NCBI GenBank assembly: GCA_029556545.1
Contig: JAKQEQ010000085.1
Coordinates: 19,069-83,068 of the forward strand
Direction: 5' to 3'
Length of the DNA stretch: 64,000 nucleotides
DNA from: Candidatus Hydrogenedentota bacterium
GTDB lineage: Bacteria > Hydrogenedentota > Hydrogenedentia > Hydrogenedentales > JAGMZX01
Part shown: piece after piece, positions 29,400-38,939 of the stretch
Layout: each line of letters opens with the position of its first letter
How positions within the stretch are numbered: the first letter of the stretch is position 1
The notes under the pieces: model-generated
The model's database searches: none
Seen by the model: the letters and a program-made list of their open reading frames with translations, nothing else
What the model was told of the DNA's origin: nothing
Made by a program: the position numbers and the translations under genes

Positions 29400-30023
29400 G
29401 GAAGAGCTTGTCCGCGAGCCGTTCGGCCTCATGGCGGTCGTGGGTAACGTGCAGGACCGTGACGCCGAACCGGTCCTTGACCGAGGCGAGCAGCGCGTGC
29501 ATTTCGTGGCGCGTGTCCTGGTCGAGCGCGCTGAGCGGTTCGTCGAGGCACAAGACGCGGGGCCGAAAAGACAACGCGCGCCCGAGGGCCACGCGCTGGG
29601 CTTCGCCGCCGCTGAGCCCCGCCGGTTTGCGTGGCAGCAGATGCGTAATCCCGAGCGCGTCCGCCAGTTCCGCGACGCGATCCGCGACGTCGCGTCGGGG
29701 CCAGCGACGAATATGCAACGCAAAGGCGAGATGATCGCGCACGGACAGCGTCGAGAAGAGGGCGGTGTCCTGCGGAACGTAGCCGATACCGCGTTCCGCG
29801 GGCCGAAGCCGCGTCACGTCGCGTCCGTGCAGTTCGATGCGCCCGGCAGCCACGGCGCGCAATCCGCAGACGGCCTCGACGAGCGTCGTCTTGCCGCAGC
29901 CGGTCTTGCCCATAAGCACCGCGTACTGGCCGGTGGGCACAGCCAAGCTGACCTCGGGCAGAACAAACGCCCCCGCGCGTACAGTGACTTTGTCAAGAAC
30001 AATCACGCGACGCCCCCCACCGC

Positions 30024-30075
30024 GTGGCATGGGCATCTTGCCCATGTCTCTTCACGGGCGGGACGCCCGTGCCAC
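30024..30075 (+). repeat. Family A repeat between modB and modC
   Basis: Complete copy: 'GGCATGGGCATCTTGCCCATG' half followed by 'CACGGGCGGGACGCCCGTGC'. It occupies the gap between permease and ATPase genes and could form hairpins in their common mRNA. Confidence 0.9.
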
Positions 30076-30089
30076 AACCATGCCGTTGT

Positions 30090-30935
30090 TCAGCGCACAT
30101 ATTCCGCATATCCGAAAACTCTCACGATAACCAGCACAAACAGCGACGCGATGATCATCAGGAGCGAGACCGCGACGGCGGCCTCGACGTTGCCCACGCT
30201 CATTTCAAGAAAGACCGTGGTGGACAGCACCTCCGTCTTGAGGCGGGTCGCGCCCGCGAAGATCAGGATCGGCCCGAACTCGCCGAGCGAACGGGCCCAG
30301 GCGAGCGTGGCCGCGACGACGATTCCCTTGCGCGCCTCGGGCAGCGCGACGCTCCAGAACGCCTGGCCGCGCGAGCAGCCAAGCGTGAGTGCGACCTGCT
30401 CGCGGCGGGGGCTGATCCCGTCGAAAGTGGCGCGCATCGTGCGCACGGCAAACGCGCAGGCGACCATGAACTGCGCCAGCACGACGCCGGCGACGGCGTA
30501 GGTGATGCGCGCGCCGGTCGCGCGCTCGTACAGGGTCTCGAAGGCGATGCCGGGCGCGGTGCGGAACAGGATCAGCAGGCTCAATCCGACCACGAGAGGC
30601 GGCAACACAATCGGGATATCGAGCACGGAGTCGAGCAGCGCCTTACCGCGAAACTTGTAGCGCGAAAGTAAATAGCCGGTCGGCGCGGCGACCCACAGCG
30701 AGAAGATCGTGGTGATCGTGCACGAAACGAGGCTCAGCTTGATGGCGTAGCGCGTCTCGGGCGAGGTCAACGCGCGCAGCAACGCGCCGGGCGTGGTGTA
30801 CGCGAGGTCCGCAAGCAACATGGCCGAGATCAGGAACACATACAGGCCGCTCAACACGAACAGGCCGATATAGAACGGGAGGTCGGATCGCACGGGCGGC
30901 TCGGGACCGGCTTGTGAGGGCGGCGGCGCGTTCAT
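30090..30935 (-). CDS. modB: Molybdate/tungstate-type ABC transporter permease
   Basis: 281 aa, about six helices, with the EAA loop 'LPEARKGIVVAATLAWARSLGEFGPI' that couples to the ATPase (shortened here in quotation: the 'LPEARKGI...GEFGP' region). The length is somewhat longer than E. coli ModB because of an N-terminal cytoplasmic extension. Its ATG overlaps the stop of the upstream binding-protein gene by 4 nt, so the two are co-translated. Together with the ATPase it forms one importer. Confidence 0.92.
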   Translation of the reverse strand: MNAPPPSQAGPEPPVRSDLPFYIGLFVLSGLYVFLISAMLLADLAYTTPGALLRALTSPETRYAIKLSLVSCTITTIFSLWVAAPTGYLLSRYKFRGKALLDSVLDIPIVLPPLVVGLSLLILFRTAPGIAFETLYERATGARITYAVAGVVLAQFMVACAFAVRTMRATFDGISPRREQVALTLGCSRGQAFWSVALPEARKGIVVAATLAWARSLGEFGPILIFAGATRLKTEVLSTTVFLEMSVGNVEAAVAVSLLMIIASLFVLVIVRVFGYAEYVR

Positions 30936-32428
30936 GGAGCGCTCGCGCCTTCCACAATCTCGAATCCGGCGGCGAGGAAGCGCTCGCGGCCCGCTTCCGA
31001 GCGAAGTCGATCGAGGAACCGCCCCATAAGCTGGGGATAGCGGCTGCTCTTCCCGATGGCGTAGGTTTGCGTGGCGACGGCGTTCGGGCGGTCGATGGCG
31101 ACGACTTCGGCCTTATCGCGCACGGACTTGGTGTTTGCCTCGTAAACGATCGCGGCGTCGAGACCGCCCGCGACCAGTTGCGCTACGAGGAGATCCGCCG
31201 TAGGCGTATTCACCACGACGTTCGGCGTCACGCGCTCGTAGAGCCCTTCCTGCCGCAGCAGGCGCGCCGTCAGCCAACCAAGCGTGCTCTGCTCCTCGTG
31301 CGCAAGGCCGAGGCGAAGCCCCGCCGCGGCGAGGTCTTCGAGCGACGCGATGCCGCGCGGGTTGCCCTTCGGCGTGAGGACGACCATGTCCGTGCGGCTG
31401 AGTTCCAGCGGGGCCGTAAAACGGTCCTCGACGCCCTGCATGAACGCGCCGTCGCAAGTGTGATACACGTCGGGCTGTTCCCCAAGCTTCAACTGGCCCA
31501 GAAGGATGCCGCAGCCGTTGTACACCGTCGTGACCTTGCATCCCTCCCGCTGCTCGAAGTTACGGATAAGATCCTCGATCGCGACCCGGTTCACGCCACC
31601 GCTGAAGTAAAGGATTTCCGGGGTCCAGACCCAGGCATCGCCCGCGAGGGGCGTGAAACCGTTGCGCTCGAAGACCGGCAGGCCGCGGTCGCGGGCGGCG
31701 AGATACCGGGCGAAGCGCAGGGCGTCCGTGGGCCGCGCGCTGCACGTAAGCACGCCAACGCTGACTTCCTGCTCGTAGCGGTCGGCGGCCGCGATGGGCA
31801 CGGCTTCAATGGGAGCGAATTGCGGCACGAGAACGTCCCAGATGATCGCCGCGTCCACCGTGCCCAACTTCACGTCGTTGGCCAAGTCGTTTACCGTGGG
31901 CTTGAACACGCCCCGGGCCGTGACCGCCGCGTGCGCCCCGTCCCATAGGCCGAGGTCCTGCAACATCCGGCGCGTCACCTGTCCCACGGAAGCCGCGTCC
32001 GGGTTCGCCAGGGCAACGCGCAAGTCGTCGCGCAAGAGGTCCTCGATCGCGCGCACGCCCTTGGGATTGCCCGGCGCGACGGCAATCACGGGGCGCATCC
32101 GCGCGACGGGTATCGTTTCCGCCACAAGGCCCTTCTCGCGGGCGAGCGTGGTGTAGGTGGCGTCCGCGGCCAGATACAGGTCCCCTTGCCGGGCGACTTC
32201 GAGGTTGCTCAGCAGCGTGCCCGATCCGCCGAACTGGAGGGCTACCTTGACGCCGTGTTCCCGTTCGTATTGGGCTGCAATCTGTTCGACGGGGGCGGTC
32301 ATCCCGGCGGCGCAGTAGAGCAGCAACGCCGGCGCCTTCTGCTCCTCGCCCACCTCGACCACGAGGAGGCCAATCAACACGACGCATGCAATGAGGCTTA
32401 TCGCTAAAGCTTTCCAGAGTCCGCGCAT
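30932..32428 (-). CDS. Tandem (two-domain) ModA-like oxyanion-binding protein
   Basis: 498 aa from the ATG at 32428 (GGGGAG upstream), about twice the usual ModA length. An N-terminal hydrophobic helix serves as signal or anchor. Domain 1 (about 34-255) starts 'LLLYCAAGM' and has 'FGGSGTLLSNLE' and 'AADATYTTLA'. Domain 2 (about 275-490) starts 'ILYFSGGV' and has 'YNGCGILLGQLK' and 'TCDGAFMQGVE'. Both fit the ModA fold, so the gene probably arose by internal duplication. It lies first in the operon with modB and modC. Two binding sites per chain might raise capture or distinguish two anions; this is inference. Confidence 0.88.
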   Translation of the reverse strand: MRGLWKALAISLIACVVLIGLLVVEVGEEQKAPALLLYCAAGMTAPVEQIAAQYEREHGVKVALQFGGSGTLLSNLEVARQGDLYLAADATYTTLAREKGLVAETIPVARMRPVIAVAPGNPKGVRAIEDLLRDDLRVALANPDAASVGQVTRRMLQDLGLWDGAHAAVTARGVFKPTVNDLANDVKLGTVDAAIIWDVLVPQFAPIEAVPIAAADRYEQEVSVGVLTCSARPTDALRFARYLAARDRGLPVFERNGFTPLAGDAWVWTPEILYFSGGVNRVAIEDLIRNFEQREGCKVTTVYNGCGILLGQLKLGEQPDVYHTCDGAFMQGVEDRFTAPLELSRTDMVVLTPKGNPRGIASLEDLAAAGLRLGLAHEEQSTLGWLTARLLRQEGLYERVTPNVVVNTPTADLLVAQLVAGGLDAAIVYEANTKSVRDKAEVVAIDRPNAVATQTYAIGKSSRYPQLMGRFLDRLRSEAGRERFLAAGFEIVEGASAP

Positions 32429-32528
32429 GCCATTCACTCCCCACGCGATCGTCGCGCGCCCCATGGCGCATGATCCAAGCTATTACTCTATCGTATTGCC
32501 TGCATCCTCCGCGACCTCGCGGCAAGCA

Positions 32529-32636
32529 TCCCCTCTCCCTCGGGGAGAGGGTAAGGGTGAGGGCAAAATATCCCCTCTCCCCGAGGGAGAGAGTTGGTGT
32601 GGGGGTGCAAGACCACGGGCGGGACGCCCGTGCCAC
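32529..32636. repeat. Cluster of short repeats upstream of the mod operon
   Basis: Two copies of a 'CCCTCTCCCTCGGGGAGAGG'-type repeat (about 32529-32564 and 32571-32608) followed by a half copy of family A (32613-32636). The stretch 32429-32644 holds no gene. The repeats lie behind the start of the mod operon and after the end of pgeF, which is read towards them. Confidence 0.8.
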
Positions 32637-32644
32637 AGGCCGGA

Positions 32645-33397
32645 TTAGAGCATAAACAGGGCCAACTGGCGGGCGGCGGCGCCGTCGCGTCGATACGAAA
32701 AGAAATCCGGGTCGCATATCGTGCATCGGCCCGCGACCGTGATGTTCTCGAGCGGCACCCCCGCCGTCATCAACAACATCCGGTTCGACTCCCACAAATC
32801 GAGCAGGAGGCCCCGGGTAAACAGGCACGCCGCCGTGAACGTATCCGCCAGTTCCTCCGATACCTCGTAGCAACACGGTCCCGCAGACGGCCCGATGACC
32901 GCATGGATGTCGCGCGGGTTCGCGTGCAGGTCCGTTTCAAGACGCCGGACCGCCGCGCCCGCCGCGTCGCGCAGGGTTCCCTCGCGGCCCGCATGCACCA
33001 CCCCGCCCACGTTCCGGCGCGGGTCATACAGGTAAATGGGCGCGCAATCCGCGCAGGTCACCCCGAGCGGCAACGCCGTCGCCGCAGTAATCAATCCGTC
33101 CGCCTCCCCGACGGCGGTTTCGGGGGACAGCGCGCCCCGTCCGGCGTCGCCCTGTTCCACCAGCAGGATTTCCGCGCCATGCACCTGTATCGGGCAGACC
33201 AGGTCCTGCCACGCTGCGTCGCAGCGCCGCAGGACGCCTTGCCGCGCTTCCGCTTGCGGCGCGGACCACGCGCAGTCACCGTCCGCCTTGTCCGAGAAGG
33301 CCGCGACGGCTACACCCAGATTTTCCAGCACTTCAAAACGTATCATGGCTTGTTTCCCGATAGGCAACGGCCTCATAGGCCGTCCCGGGCCGCTCAT
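32645..33397 (-). CDS. pgeF: PgeF/YfiH multicopper-oxidase-like purine nucleoside phosphorylase or peptidoglycan editing factor
   Basis: 250 aa. Typical family motifs in order: 'QVHGAEI', 'TCADCAPIYLYD', 'GVVHAGREGT', 'GPSAGPCCYEVS' and 'CTICDPDFFSYRRDG', supplying zinc-binding His and Cys residues. Relatives have been shown to cleave purine nucleosides and to correct L-Ser misincorporation in peptidoglycan. The start at 33397 is chosen since AAGGA lies 6 nt before it; a start at 33346 is possible. The gene is divergent from imuA, which lies about 230 nt away. Confidence 0.92.
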   Translation of the reverse strand: MSGPGRPMRPLPIGKQAMIRFEVLENLGVAVAAFSDKADGDCAWSAPQAEARQGVLRRCDAAWQDLVCPIQVHGAEILLVEQGDAGRGALSPETAVGEADGLITAATALPLGVTCADCAPIYLYDPRRNVGGVVHAGREGTLRDAAGAAVRRLETDLHANPRDIHAVIGPSAGPCCYEVSEELADTFTAACLFTRGLLLDLWESNRMLLMTAGVPLENITVAGRCTICDPDFFSYRRDGAAARQLALFML

Positions 33398-33520
33398 TTC
33401 AATTCCTTATAGCATATACGGGGGAGGGCCTTCTCTGTGTAGCCTGTGGGGAGGATGCGGGTGAGCCGGTGGACGGGGTGGATGTTATGGGTGCGCCCAT
33501 GCCAAGGAGTTTTTTGGGGT

Positions 33521-33549
33521 TTGAATACTGAATATTTATTCAGTATAAT
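33521..33549 (+). promoter_or_regulatory. Sigma70-type promoter of the imuA-imuB-dnaE2 operon
   Basis: TTGAAT (33521-33526), a 17-nt spacer, and a consensus TATAAT (33544-33549). It is directly upstream of imuA, giving an mRNA leader of roughly 75 nt. It is AT-rich in an otherwise GC-rich stretch. Confidence 0.8.
33526..33545. promoter_or_regulatory. LexA-like operator
   Basis: Palindrome TACTGAATA-TT-TATTCAGTA with perfect 9-nt arms. Its core is CTG-N10-CAG with an AT centre, as in E. coli LexA boxes (CTGT-N8-ACAG). It fills the spacer between -35 and -10, so a bound repressor would block RNA polymerase. imuA-imuB-dnaE2 cassettes are known LexA/SOS targets in other bacteria, which fits. Confidence 0.75.
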
Positions 33550-33628
33550 AATCGATTGGCGCCTGTCCCGGGTCCGTCAAGGCATGGGGCGTGGCGCGTG
33601 GATTCGACCGATGATAGGAGTGCGCTTT

Positions 33629-34255
33629 ATGGGCGCTTTGCCGGGTTATGTTCTGGAGACGAGATCGATCCCTGCCGCGCCGCATCGGGTCTCGGACCAA
33701 GCGTCGCTACGGCTGGAGACGTTCCTGGGGCGCTTTGTGGAAATCGGGGGCGGTTCGGCGACGGCGGGGCTGACGCTGTGCGCGCGGCTGATATGCGAGG
33801 CGCAGCGCGACGGCGGCATGGCGGCGTGGGTCGGGGGAACGTGTTCCAGTTTCTTTCCGCCGGACCTGGCGGCGGCCGGCGTGGACCTTGCCGCGCTGGC
33901 CGTGGTGCGGGTGGAGGACAGTGGGCAACAGTGGCGCGCATGCGACATCTTGCTGCGCTCGGGCGGGTTCGTGCTGGTCGTGGCGGACATGGCCGGCGGC
34001 ATCGGGCTGCCGCTCTCGGCGCAGTCGCGACTGGCCGGTCTGGCGCAGCATCACCACGCGGCGTTGATCGCGCTGACGCGGGAGATCCGGCGGGAAGTTT
34101 CGCGTGGTTCCCTGGTGTCCCTGCGCGCGGAGACGACGAAGCGCCGCGCGGGCCATGATTGCTTCGTGTGTGAGGCGCGGGTGGTAAAGGATAAGCGCCG
34201 CGCGCCCGGTTGGGCGCATGAGGAACTTCGCCGTGGAACGGACGGCCTGTGTTGA
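33629..34255 (+). CDS. imuA: ImuA-like RecA-fold mutasome protein
   Basis: 208 aa from the ATG at 33629, preceded by AGGAG 8 nt upstream; the track's earlier start would place the promoter and operator inside the gene. The product resembles the degenerate RecA-like ImuA/SulA-related proteins: an 'LETFLGRFVEIGGG' opening, 'WVGGTCSSFFPPDLAAAG', and a basic tail. No full Walker A is seen. It works with ImuB and DnaE2 in damage-induced, error-prone translesion synthesis. Its end overlaps imuB by 38 nt. Confidence 0.8.
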   Translation: MGALPGYVLETRSIPAAPHRVSDQASLRLETFLGRFVEIGGGSATAGLTLCARLICEAQRDGGMAAWVGGTCSSFFPPDLAAAGVDLAALAVVRVEDSGQQWRACDILLRSGGFVLVVADMAGGIGLPLSAQSRLAGLAQHHHAALIALTREIRREVSRGSLVSLRAETTKRRAGHDCFVCEARVVKDKRRAPGWAHEELRRGTDGLC

Positions 34256-35717
34256 TATCCGGGCGCTGCCGCTCCAACTGCTGCTGCGGGCGCATCCCGA
34301 ATGGAGGGCGCGCCCCGTGGTGGTGGTGGACCGCGACCGGCCGCAGGGGATTATTCTTTGGGCCGACCGGCATGCGTGGGCCTGCGGCATTCTCCCGGGC
34401 ATGCGTTACGCGGCGGGCTTGTCCCTTTCCCGCGCATTGTGCGGCGGGGTGGTGTCCGACATGGCAATCAGCGAGGCCGTCGCCGGCATTCTTGGGCGTC
34501 TCTGGCGTTTCAGCCCGCGCATCGAGCCGTCTGCGCGCGAGGCGGGGGTTTTCCGGCTTGACGCATCGGGGCTGCGTTTCCTTTACCCGTCGCTGGATCA
34601 GTGGGCGGCAAGTATCCGTGACGATCTGCGCGAAGCGGGCTTCCACGCGGTAGTCGCCGTAGGGTTCTCGCGCTTCGGCGTCTACGCCGCCGCGCGGGCC
34701 GGCATGCACAACGTCGTTTTCCAGGACGTGGTCGAGGAACGCGCGCGGGTGCGCCGCGTGCCCCTCGTCCGGCTTGGCTTCGATCCCGCACTGGTGGACA
34801 CGCTCCTCAAACTGGGCGTCGAGACGCTGGGCGGCTTTATCGACCTGCCCCCGGCGGGAGTAGTCCGGCGTTTTGGCGCGGAAGCGGGAGAATGGCATCG
34901 TCTCGCCCGGGGCGACACTTGGTCGCCGCTCGATCCCGTGCCGCCGCAAGAACCGATCGAAGCGGGCATGGGGCTGGACTACCCCGAGAACAATGTCGAG
35001 CGGTTGCTGGCGGTGCTGGCCGTCCTGTTGCAGTCCTTGCTCCGGGAACTCGCCGTCCGGCACGAGCAATTGGCCTCGCTGCGGCTCCGGCTGAAGCTCG
35101 ACAACGGCGAGGAACAGCGTGAGGAAGTGTCGCCCGCCGCGCCCACGCTCGAGGCCGCTCACATTCTCGCGCTCTGCCGCCTGCGAATCGAGGGTCTCTC
35201 GCTACGTTCCGGGGTGGTCGAGGTGAAGGTGCGGGCCGTGGGCGCGGAAAGGGTCGAACAGCAGGACACGCTCTTCCCCGAGGGGTCGGCCCGCGGCCTC
35301 GAAGCGGCGGAGCGGGGTCTGGCCAAGGTCCGCGCGGCGTTCGGCGACGGCGCGGTCGTTCGTGCCTGCCTGCACGAAGGCTACCTGCCCGAGGCGCGCT
35401 ACGGCTGGGAACCGCTGCGCCGTCTCAGCCCGCCCCAACCCGGTATGCCGCTTGTCGCTCCCGTCGTGCGCCGCATCTATACCCCGCCGCGCTCGCTGCC
35501 GCCGCGCGAGCACCGCGAGCCGGACGGCTGGCTGGTGGCGGGAGTGACCGAAGGGCCCGTCGAGGAGGTCATCGGCCCGCACCTGGTAAACGGGGGGTGG
35601 TGGCTGCGCGAGGCGGCGCGGGCCTACTACTACGTGCGCACGCGCAGCGGGCGCTGGCTGTGGATATACCACGATCAGAAACGCCGCCGCTGGTTTCTGC
35701 AAGGGGAAGTGGAATGA
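34218..35717 (+). CDS. imuB: ImuB, catalytically degenerate Y-family polymerase
   Basis: 499 aa. The Y-family fold is visible ('[13 protein letters not shown]', '[19 protein letters not shown]', '[17 protein letters not shown]'), but the metal-binding residues are altered: the usual SIDE-type motif is '[11 protein letters not shown]'. This is the norm for ImuB, which lacks polymerase activity and links DnaE2 to the beta clamp. The C-terminal third is ImuB-specific. It overlaps imuA by 38 nt and dnaE2 by ATGA. Confidence 0.9.
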   Translation: MRNFAVERTACVDIRALPLQLLLRAHPEWRARPVVVVDRDRPQGIILWADRHAWACGILPGMRYAAGLSLSRALCGGVVSDMAISEAVAGILGRLWRFSPRIEPSAREAGVFRLDASGLRFLYPSLDQWAASIRDDLREAGFHAVVAVGFSRFGVYAAARAGMHNVVFQDVVEERARVRRVPLVRLGFDPALVDTLLKLGVETLGGFIDLPPAGVVRRFGAEAGEWHRLARGDTWSPLDPVPPQEPIEAGMGLDYPENNVERLLAVLAVLLQSLLRELAVRHEQLASLRLRLKLDNGEEQREEVSPAAPTLEAAHILALCRLRIEGLSLRSGVVEVKVRAVGAERVEQQDTLFPEGSARGLEAAERGLAKVRAAFGDGAVVRACLHEGYLPEARYGWEPLRRLSPPQPGMPLVAPVVRRIYTPPRSLPPREHREPDGWLVAGVTEGPVEEVIGPHLVNGGWWLREAARAYYYVRTRSGRWLWIYHDQKRRRWFLQGEVE

Positions 35718-38700
35718 GCGCGTGGTCTCCACTGGACACACCGTATGCGCCGTTGTGGTGCAAGAGCAACTATTCCTTCCTCGAAGGGGCCAGCCACCCG
35801 GACGAATTGGTCGAGGAAGCGCATCGACTGGGATTGCAGGCGCTGGCCTTGACCGACCGGGACGGCGTCTACGGCGTGGTGCGCGCGCTGGTGAAGGCGG
35901 AGGAATTGGGCGTGCAACTAATCGTGGGCGCGGAGGTTACGCTTTTCGACGATTCCCACCTCGTGTTGCTCTGCGGCGACCGCGCCGGCTACGCGAACCT
36001 CTGCCGCCTGATCTCGAAGGGGCGGCTGCGTTCGCCCAAAGGAACGAGCCGGGTAAGCGTCGAGGAGGTCTGCGAGCACGCCCCCGGCCTGATTGCCCTA
36101 TGGGGCGGCGACCGCAGCGCGCTGGCGCGGGAACCGGAGCCCGTCCTCATGGCCCGGCAATTGCGCGAGGCCTTCGGCGATCGGCTCTACGCCCTGCTGA
36201 CGCGCCATCACGAAGAGGGCGAACAGCGTCGGGAGCACCGCCTTCGCGAGCGCGCCACGCGCTGGGGCATGCCGCTGGCGGCGGGCGCCGAGGTGCTCTA
36301 CCACACGCCCGCGCGACGTCCCCTGCAGGACGTGCTCACCTGCATTCGCCACGGCGTTACGCTCGCCGCGGCGGGCCGCCGCATCCGCCCCAACGCCGAG
36401 CACGCGCTGCGCGCTCCGCGCGGCTTCGCCATGCTCTACCCGGACGATTCCGGCGCGGTGTCGCGCACGGCGGAAGTGGCGGCGCGCTGTCGCTTTTCCT
36501 TGCGGGAAATTCGCTACCGGTACCCCCTCGAACGTCTGCCCGATGGAACCAGCCCCGCCGAATGGCTGCGGGAACTGGTTCTCGAGGGCGGGCGGCGGCG
36601 CTGGAACGGCCCCATGCCCGCCGAAGCGCGCCGGCAAATCGAGAAGGAACTCGCGCTCATCCGCGAACTGCAATTCGAGGGCTATTTTCTCACCATGCGG
36701 GAGATTGTCGCGTTCTGTCGGCACAAAGACATTCTCTGCCAGGGTCGCGGATCCGCCGCGAACTCCGTCGTGTGCTACTGCCTCGGGATTACCGCTGTGG
36801 ACCCCATTCGCATGGGGCTGTTGTTCGAGCGGTTTCTCTCGCGCGAGCGGGCCGAGCCGCCGGACATCGATCTCGACATCGAACACGACCGGCGCGAGGA
36901 GGTTATCCAGCACGTCTACGCGAAATACGGGCGCACCCACGCGGCGATGGTGGCCAACTTCATCCGCTATCGCGCGCGGTCCGCCGTCCGCGACGTGGGG
37001 AAGGTCCTGGGTATTCCCGAGACGGGACTCGAGCGCCTGGCCCGCCTGTTGGCCCATCACGACTTTCCCTCGCCGGAACTCTGCGGGCAGGCGGGCTTCG
37101 ACCCGACGAGTCCCGTCAACGAACATTTCTTCCGGTTGACGAAGGAAATCGAGGATTTTCCCCGCCATCTTTCGATTCACCCGGGCGGTTTCCTCCTGGG
37201 TCACGAGCCGGTCCATGACCTCACGCCTATCGAGAACGCCACGATGCCCGACCGCACGGTCATCCAATGGGACAAGAACGACGTCGAGGACTTAGGCCTC
37301 TTCAAAGTGGACCTGCTTGGGCTGGGCGCGCTGAACGTGGCCCATCGAACGTTCGACCTGATTGAACGCCACGGGGGGCCGGCGCTCTCGCTGGCGACGA
37401 TTCCGCCCGCGGACCCGCCCACTTTCGAGATGATCCGGCGGGCCGACACGGTGGGCGTCTTTCAGATCGAGAGCCGCGCGCAGATGTCGATGCTCCCGCG
37501 CCTGCGCCCCGAGAACTACTACGACTTGGTCGTGCAGATCAGCATCGTGCGGCCCGGCCCCATCACCGGCGGCATGGTGCATCCCTATCTCCGGCGACGG
37601 CGCGGCCTCGAGCCCGTCACGTATCCCCACCCCTGCCTGAAGCCGGTGCTCGAGAAGACCCTCGGCATTCCGCTGTTTCAGGAACAGGTCATGCAACTGG
37701 CGATGGCGGCGGCGGATTACACGCCCGGCGAGGCGGACCAACTTCGGCGCGACATGGCCGCATGGCGCAGCGCGGGCCGCATCGAACGCCACCGCGAGCG
37801 CCTCATCGCGCGCATGATGAAGAAGGGCATCGAGAGGGAATTTGCCGAGCGGGTTTTCGAGCAGATTCGCGGTTTCGGCGACTACGGTTTCCCCGAGAGC
37901 CACGCCGCGAGTTTCGCGCTCATCGCCTACGCCACCGCGTGGCTCAAGCGCCATTACCCGGCGGCCTTCCTGTGCGCCCTGCTCAACGCGCAGCCCATGG
38001 GGTTCTACAGCCCGTCCACGTTGGTCGAGGACGGGAAACGCCGCGGGATTGCGGTCCGGCCGGTGGACGTGCGCCACAGCGCTTGGGGCTGCGCCCTCGA
38101 ACCGTGCCCCGAAAGCGGCGAGGGCTTCGCCGTGCGGATGGGTCTGCGCTACGTGAAGGGTCTCCGCGAGGAGGACGCCGGACGCATCCTCGACGCGCGG
38201 CAGGGCGATGGCTGCCGCACCGTCGACGCGCTGGCGGCAAAGGCCAGGCTCGATAGGGCCGTGTTGGCGCGTCTCGCGGAGAGCGGCGCACTGCAAGGAC
38301 TGCGCGCCGATCGGCGCGATGCGCTATGGGAGGCGCTGGGCGCGGACGGTGGACAAGACCGGCTGGCGCTCGATCGCGCCGAGGCCGATACGGCCTTCGC
38401 CCCGCTCGACGCCTTCGAGGAAATCCACTGGGACTACGCCTTCACCGAGCACAGCACGCGCGGCCATCCGCTGGCGCCCCTGCGCGAGGACCTCGCCGCG
38501 CAAGGTCTGCCCGCCGCCGCCGCCGTGCAACACATGAAGAACGGCAGCCGCGTGCGCTACGCGGGCATGGTGATCTGCCGGCAGCGCCCCGGCACCGCCA
38601 AAGGCGTGCTCTTTATGACGCTCGAGGACGAGACCGGCCTCGTCAATCTCGTCGTCTGGCAAAAGGTCCTCGAAAAGTACGAACTGATCGCCAAGACCCA

Positions 38701-38827
38701 ATCCTTTCTCGGCGTCACCGGCAGGCTCCAAATCGAGTCCGGCGTCGTCCACGTCGTCGTCGAGGAACTCTGGCGGCCCCGACTCGACCGGCGACCCACT
38801 GAAACCAAGAGCCGGGACTTCCACTAA
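35714..38827 (+). CDS. dnaE2: Error-prone DNA polymerase III alpha subunit DnaE2
   Basis: 1037 aa from the ATG at 35714, which overlaps the imuB stop; the track start further upstream lies in imuB. An N-terminal PHP domain ('[18 protein letters not shown]') is followed by the polymerase core with catalytic aspartates in '[11 protein letters not shown]', a helix-hairpin-helix region with '[20 protein letters not shown]', and a C-terminal OB fold ('[16 protein letters not shown]'). Length matches DnaE2 and is shorter than replicative DnaE. It is the active polymerase of the SOS mutasome encoded here. Confidence 0.97.
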   Translation: MSAWSPLDTPYAPLWCKSNYSFLEGASHPDELVEEAHRLGLQALALTDRDGVYGVVRALVKAEELGVQLIVGAEVTLFDDSHLVLLCGDRAGYANLCRLISKGRLRSPKGTSRVSVEEVCEHAPGLIALWGGDRSALAREPEPVLMARQLREAFGDRLYALLTRHHEEGEQRREHRLRERATRWGMPLAAGAEVLYHTPARRPLQDVLTCIRHGVTLAAAGRRIRPNAEHALRAPRGFAMLYPDDSGAVSRTAEVAARCRFSLREIRYRYPLERLPDGTSPAEWLRELVLEGGRRRWNGPMPAEARRQIEKELALIRELQFEGYFLTMREIVAFCRHKDILCQGRGSAANSVVCYCLGITAVDPIRMGLLFERFLSRERAEPPDIDLDIEHDRREEVIQHVYAKYGRTHAAMVANFIRYRARSAVRDVGKVLGIPETGLERLARLLAHHDFPSPELCGQAGFDPTSPVNEHFFRLTKEIEDFPRHLSIHPGGFLLGHEPVHDLTPIENATMPDRTVIQWDKNDVEDLGLFKVDLLGLGALNVAHRTFDLIERHGGPALSLATIPPADPPTFEMIRRADTVGVFQIESRAQMSMLPRLRPENYYDLVVQISIVRPGPITGGMVHPYLRRRRGLEPVTYPHPCLKPVLEKTLGIPLFQEQVMQLAMAAADYTPGEADQLRRDMAAWRSAGRIERHRERLIARMMKKGIEREFAERVFEQIRGFGDYGFPESHAASFALIAYATAWLKRHYPAAFLCALLNAQPMGFYSPSTLVEDGKRRGIAVRPVDVRHSAWGCALEPCPESGEGFAVRMGLRYVKGLREEDAGRILDARQGDGCRTVDALAAKARLDRAVLARLAESGALQGLRADRRDALWEALGADGGQDRLALDRAEADTAFAPLDAFEEIHWDYAFTEHSTRGHPLAPLREDLAAQGLPAAAAVQHMKNGSRVRYAGMVICRQRPGTAKGVLFMTLEDETGLVNLVVWQKVLEKYELIAKTQSFLGVTGRLQIESGVVHVVVEELWRPRLDRRPTETKSRDFH

Positions 38828-38835
38828 GAGACGCC

Positions 38836-38892
38836 CCCGCGGCAGGGCATCCCGCCCGGAACACACCATGAACAAGATACTCATGAACCTTG
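38836..38892 (-). repeat. Degenerate family A repeat after dnaE2
   Basis: 'GGGCATCCCGCCCG' followed by 'CATGAACAAGATACTCATGA' resembles the two hairpin halves of family A in reverse order, with several mismatches. Located between the dnaE2 stop and the convergent lipoprotein gene. Confidence 0.5.
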
Positions 38893-38939
38893 CGCCGGGC
38901 ATAGCAGCGGGCCCCGGCGACTGCAGATGGCGACCGCTG

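Noticed and set aside
32760-32790. tRNA T-loop-like 'ggttcgactcc'
   Set aside because: It is within the well-supported pgeF coding region and no acceptor stem or anticodon arm can be built around it.
33446-33628. ORF-track start of imuA
   Set aside because: It would place the promoter and LexA-like palindrome inside the coding region; the ATG at 33629 has an AGGAG at good distance.
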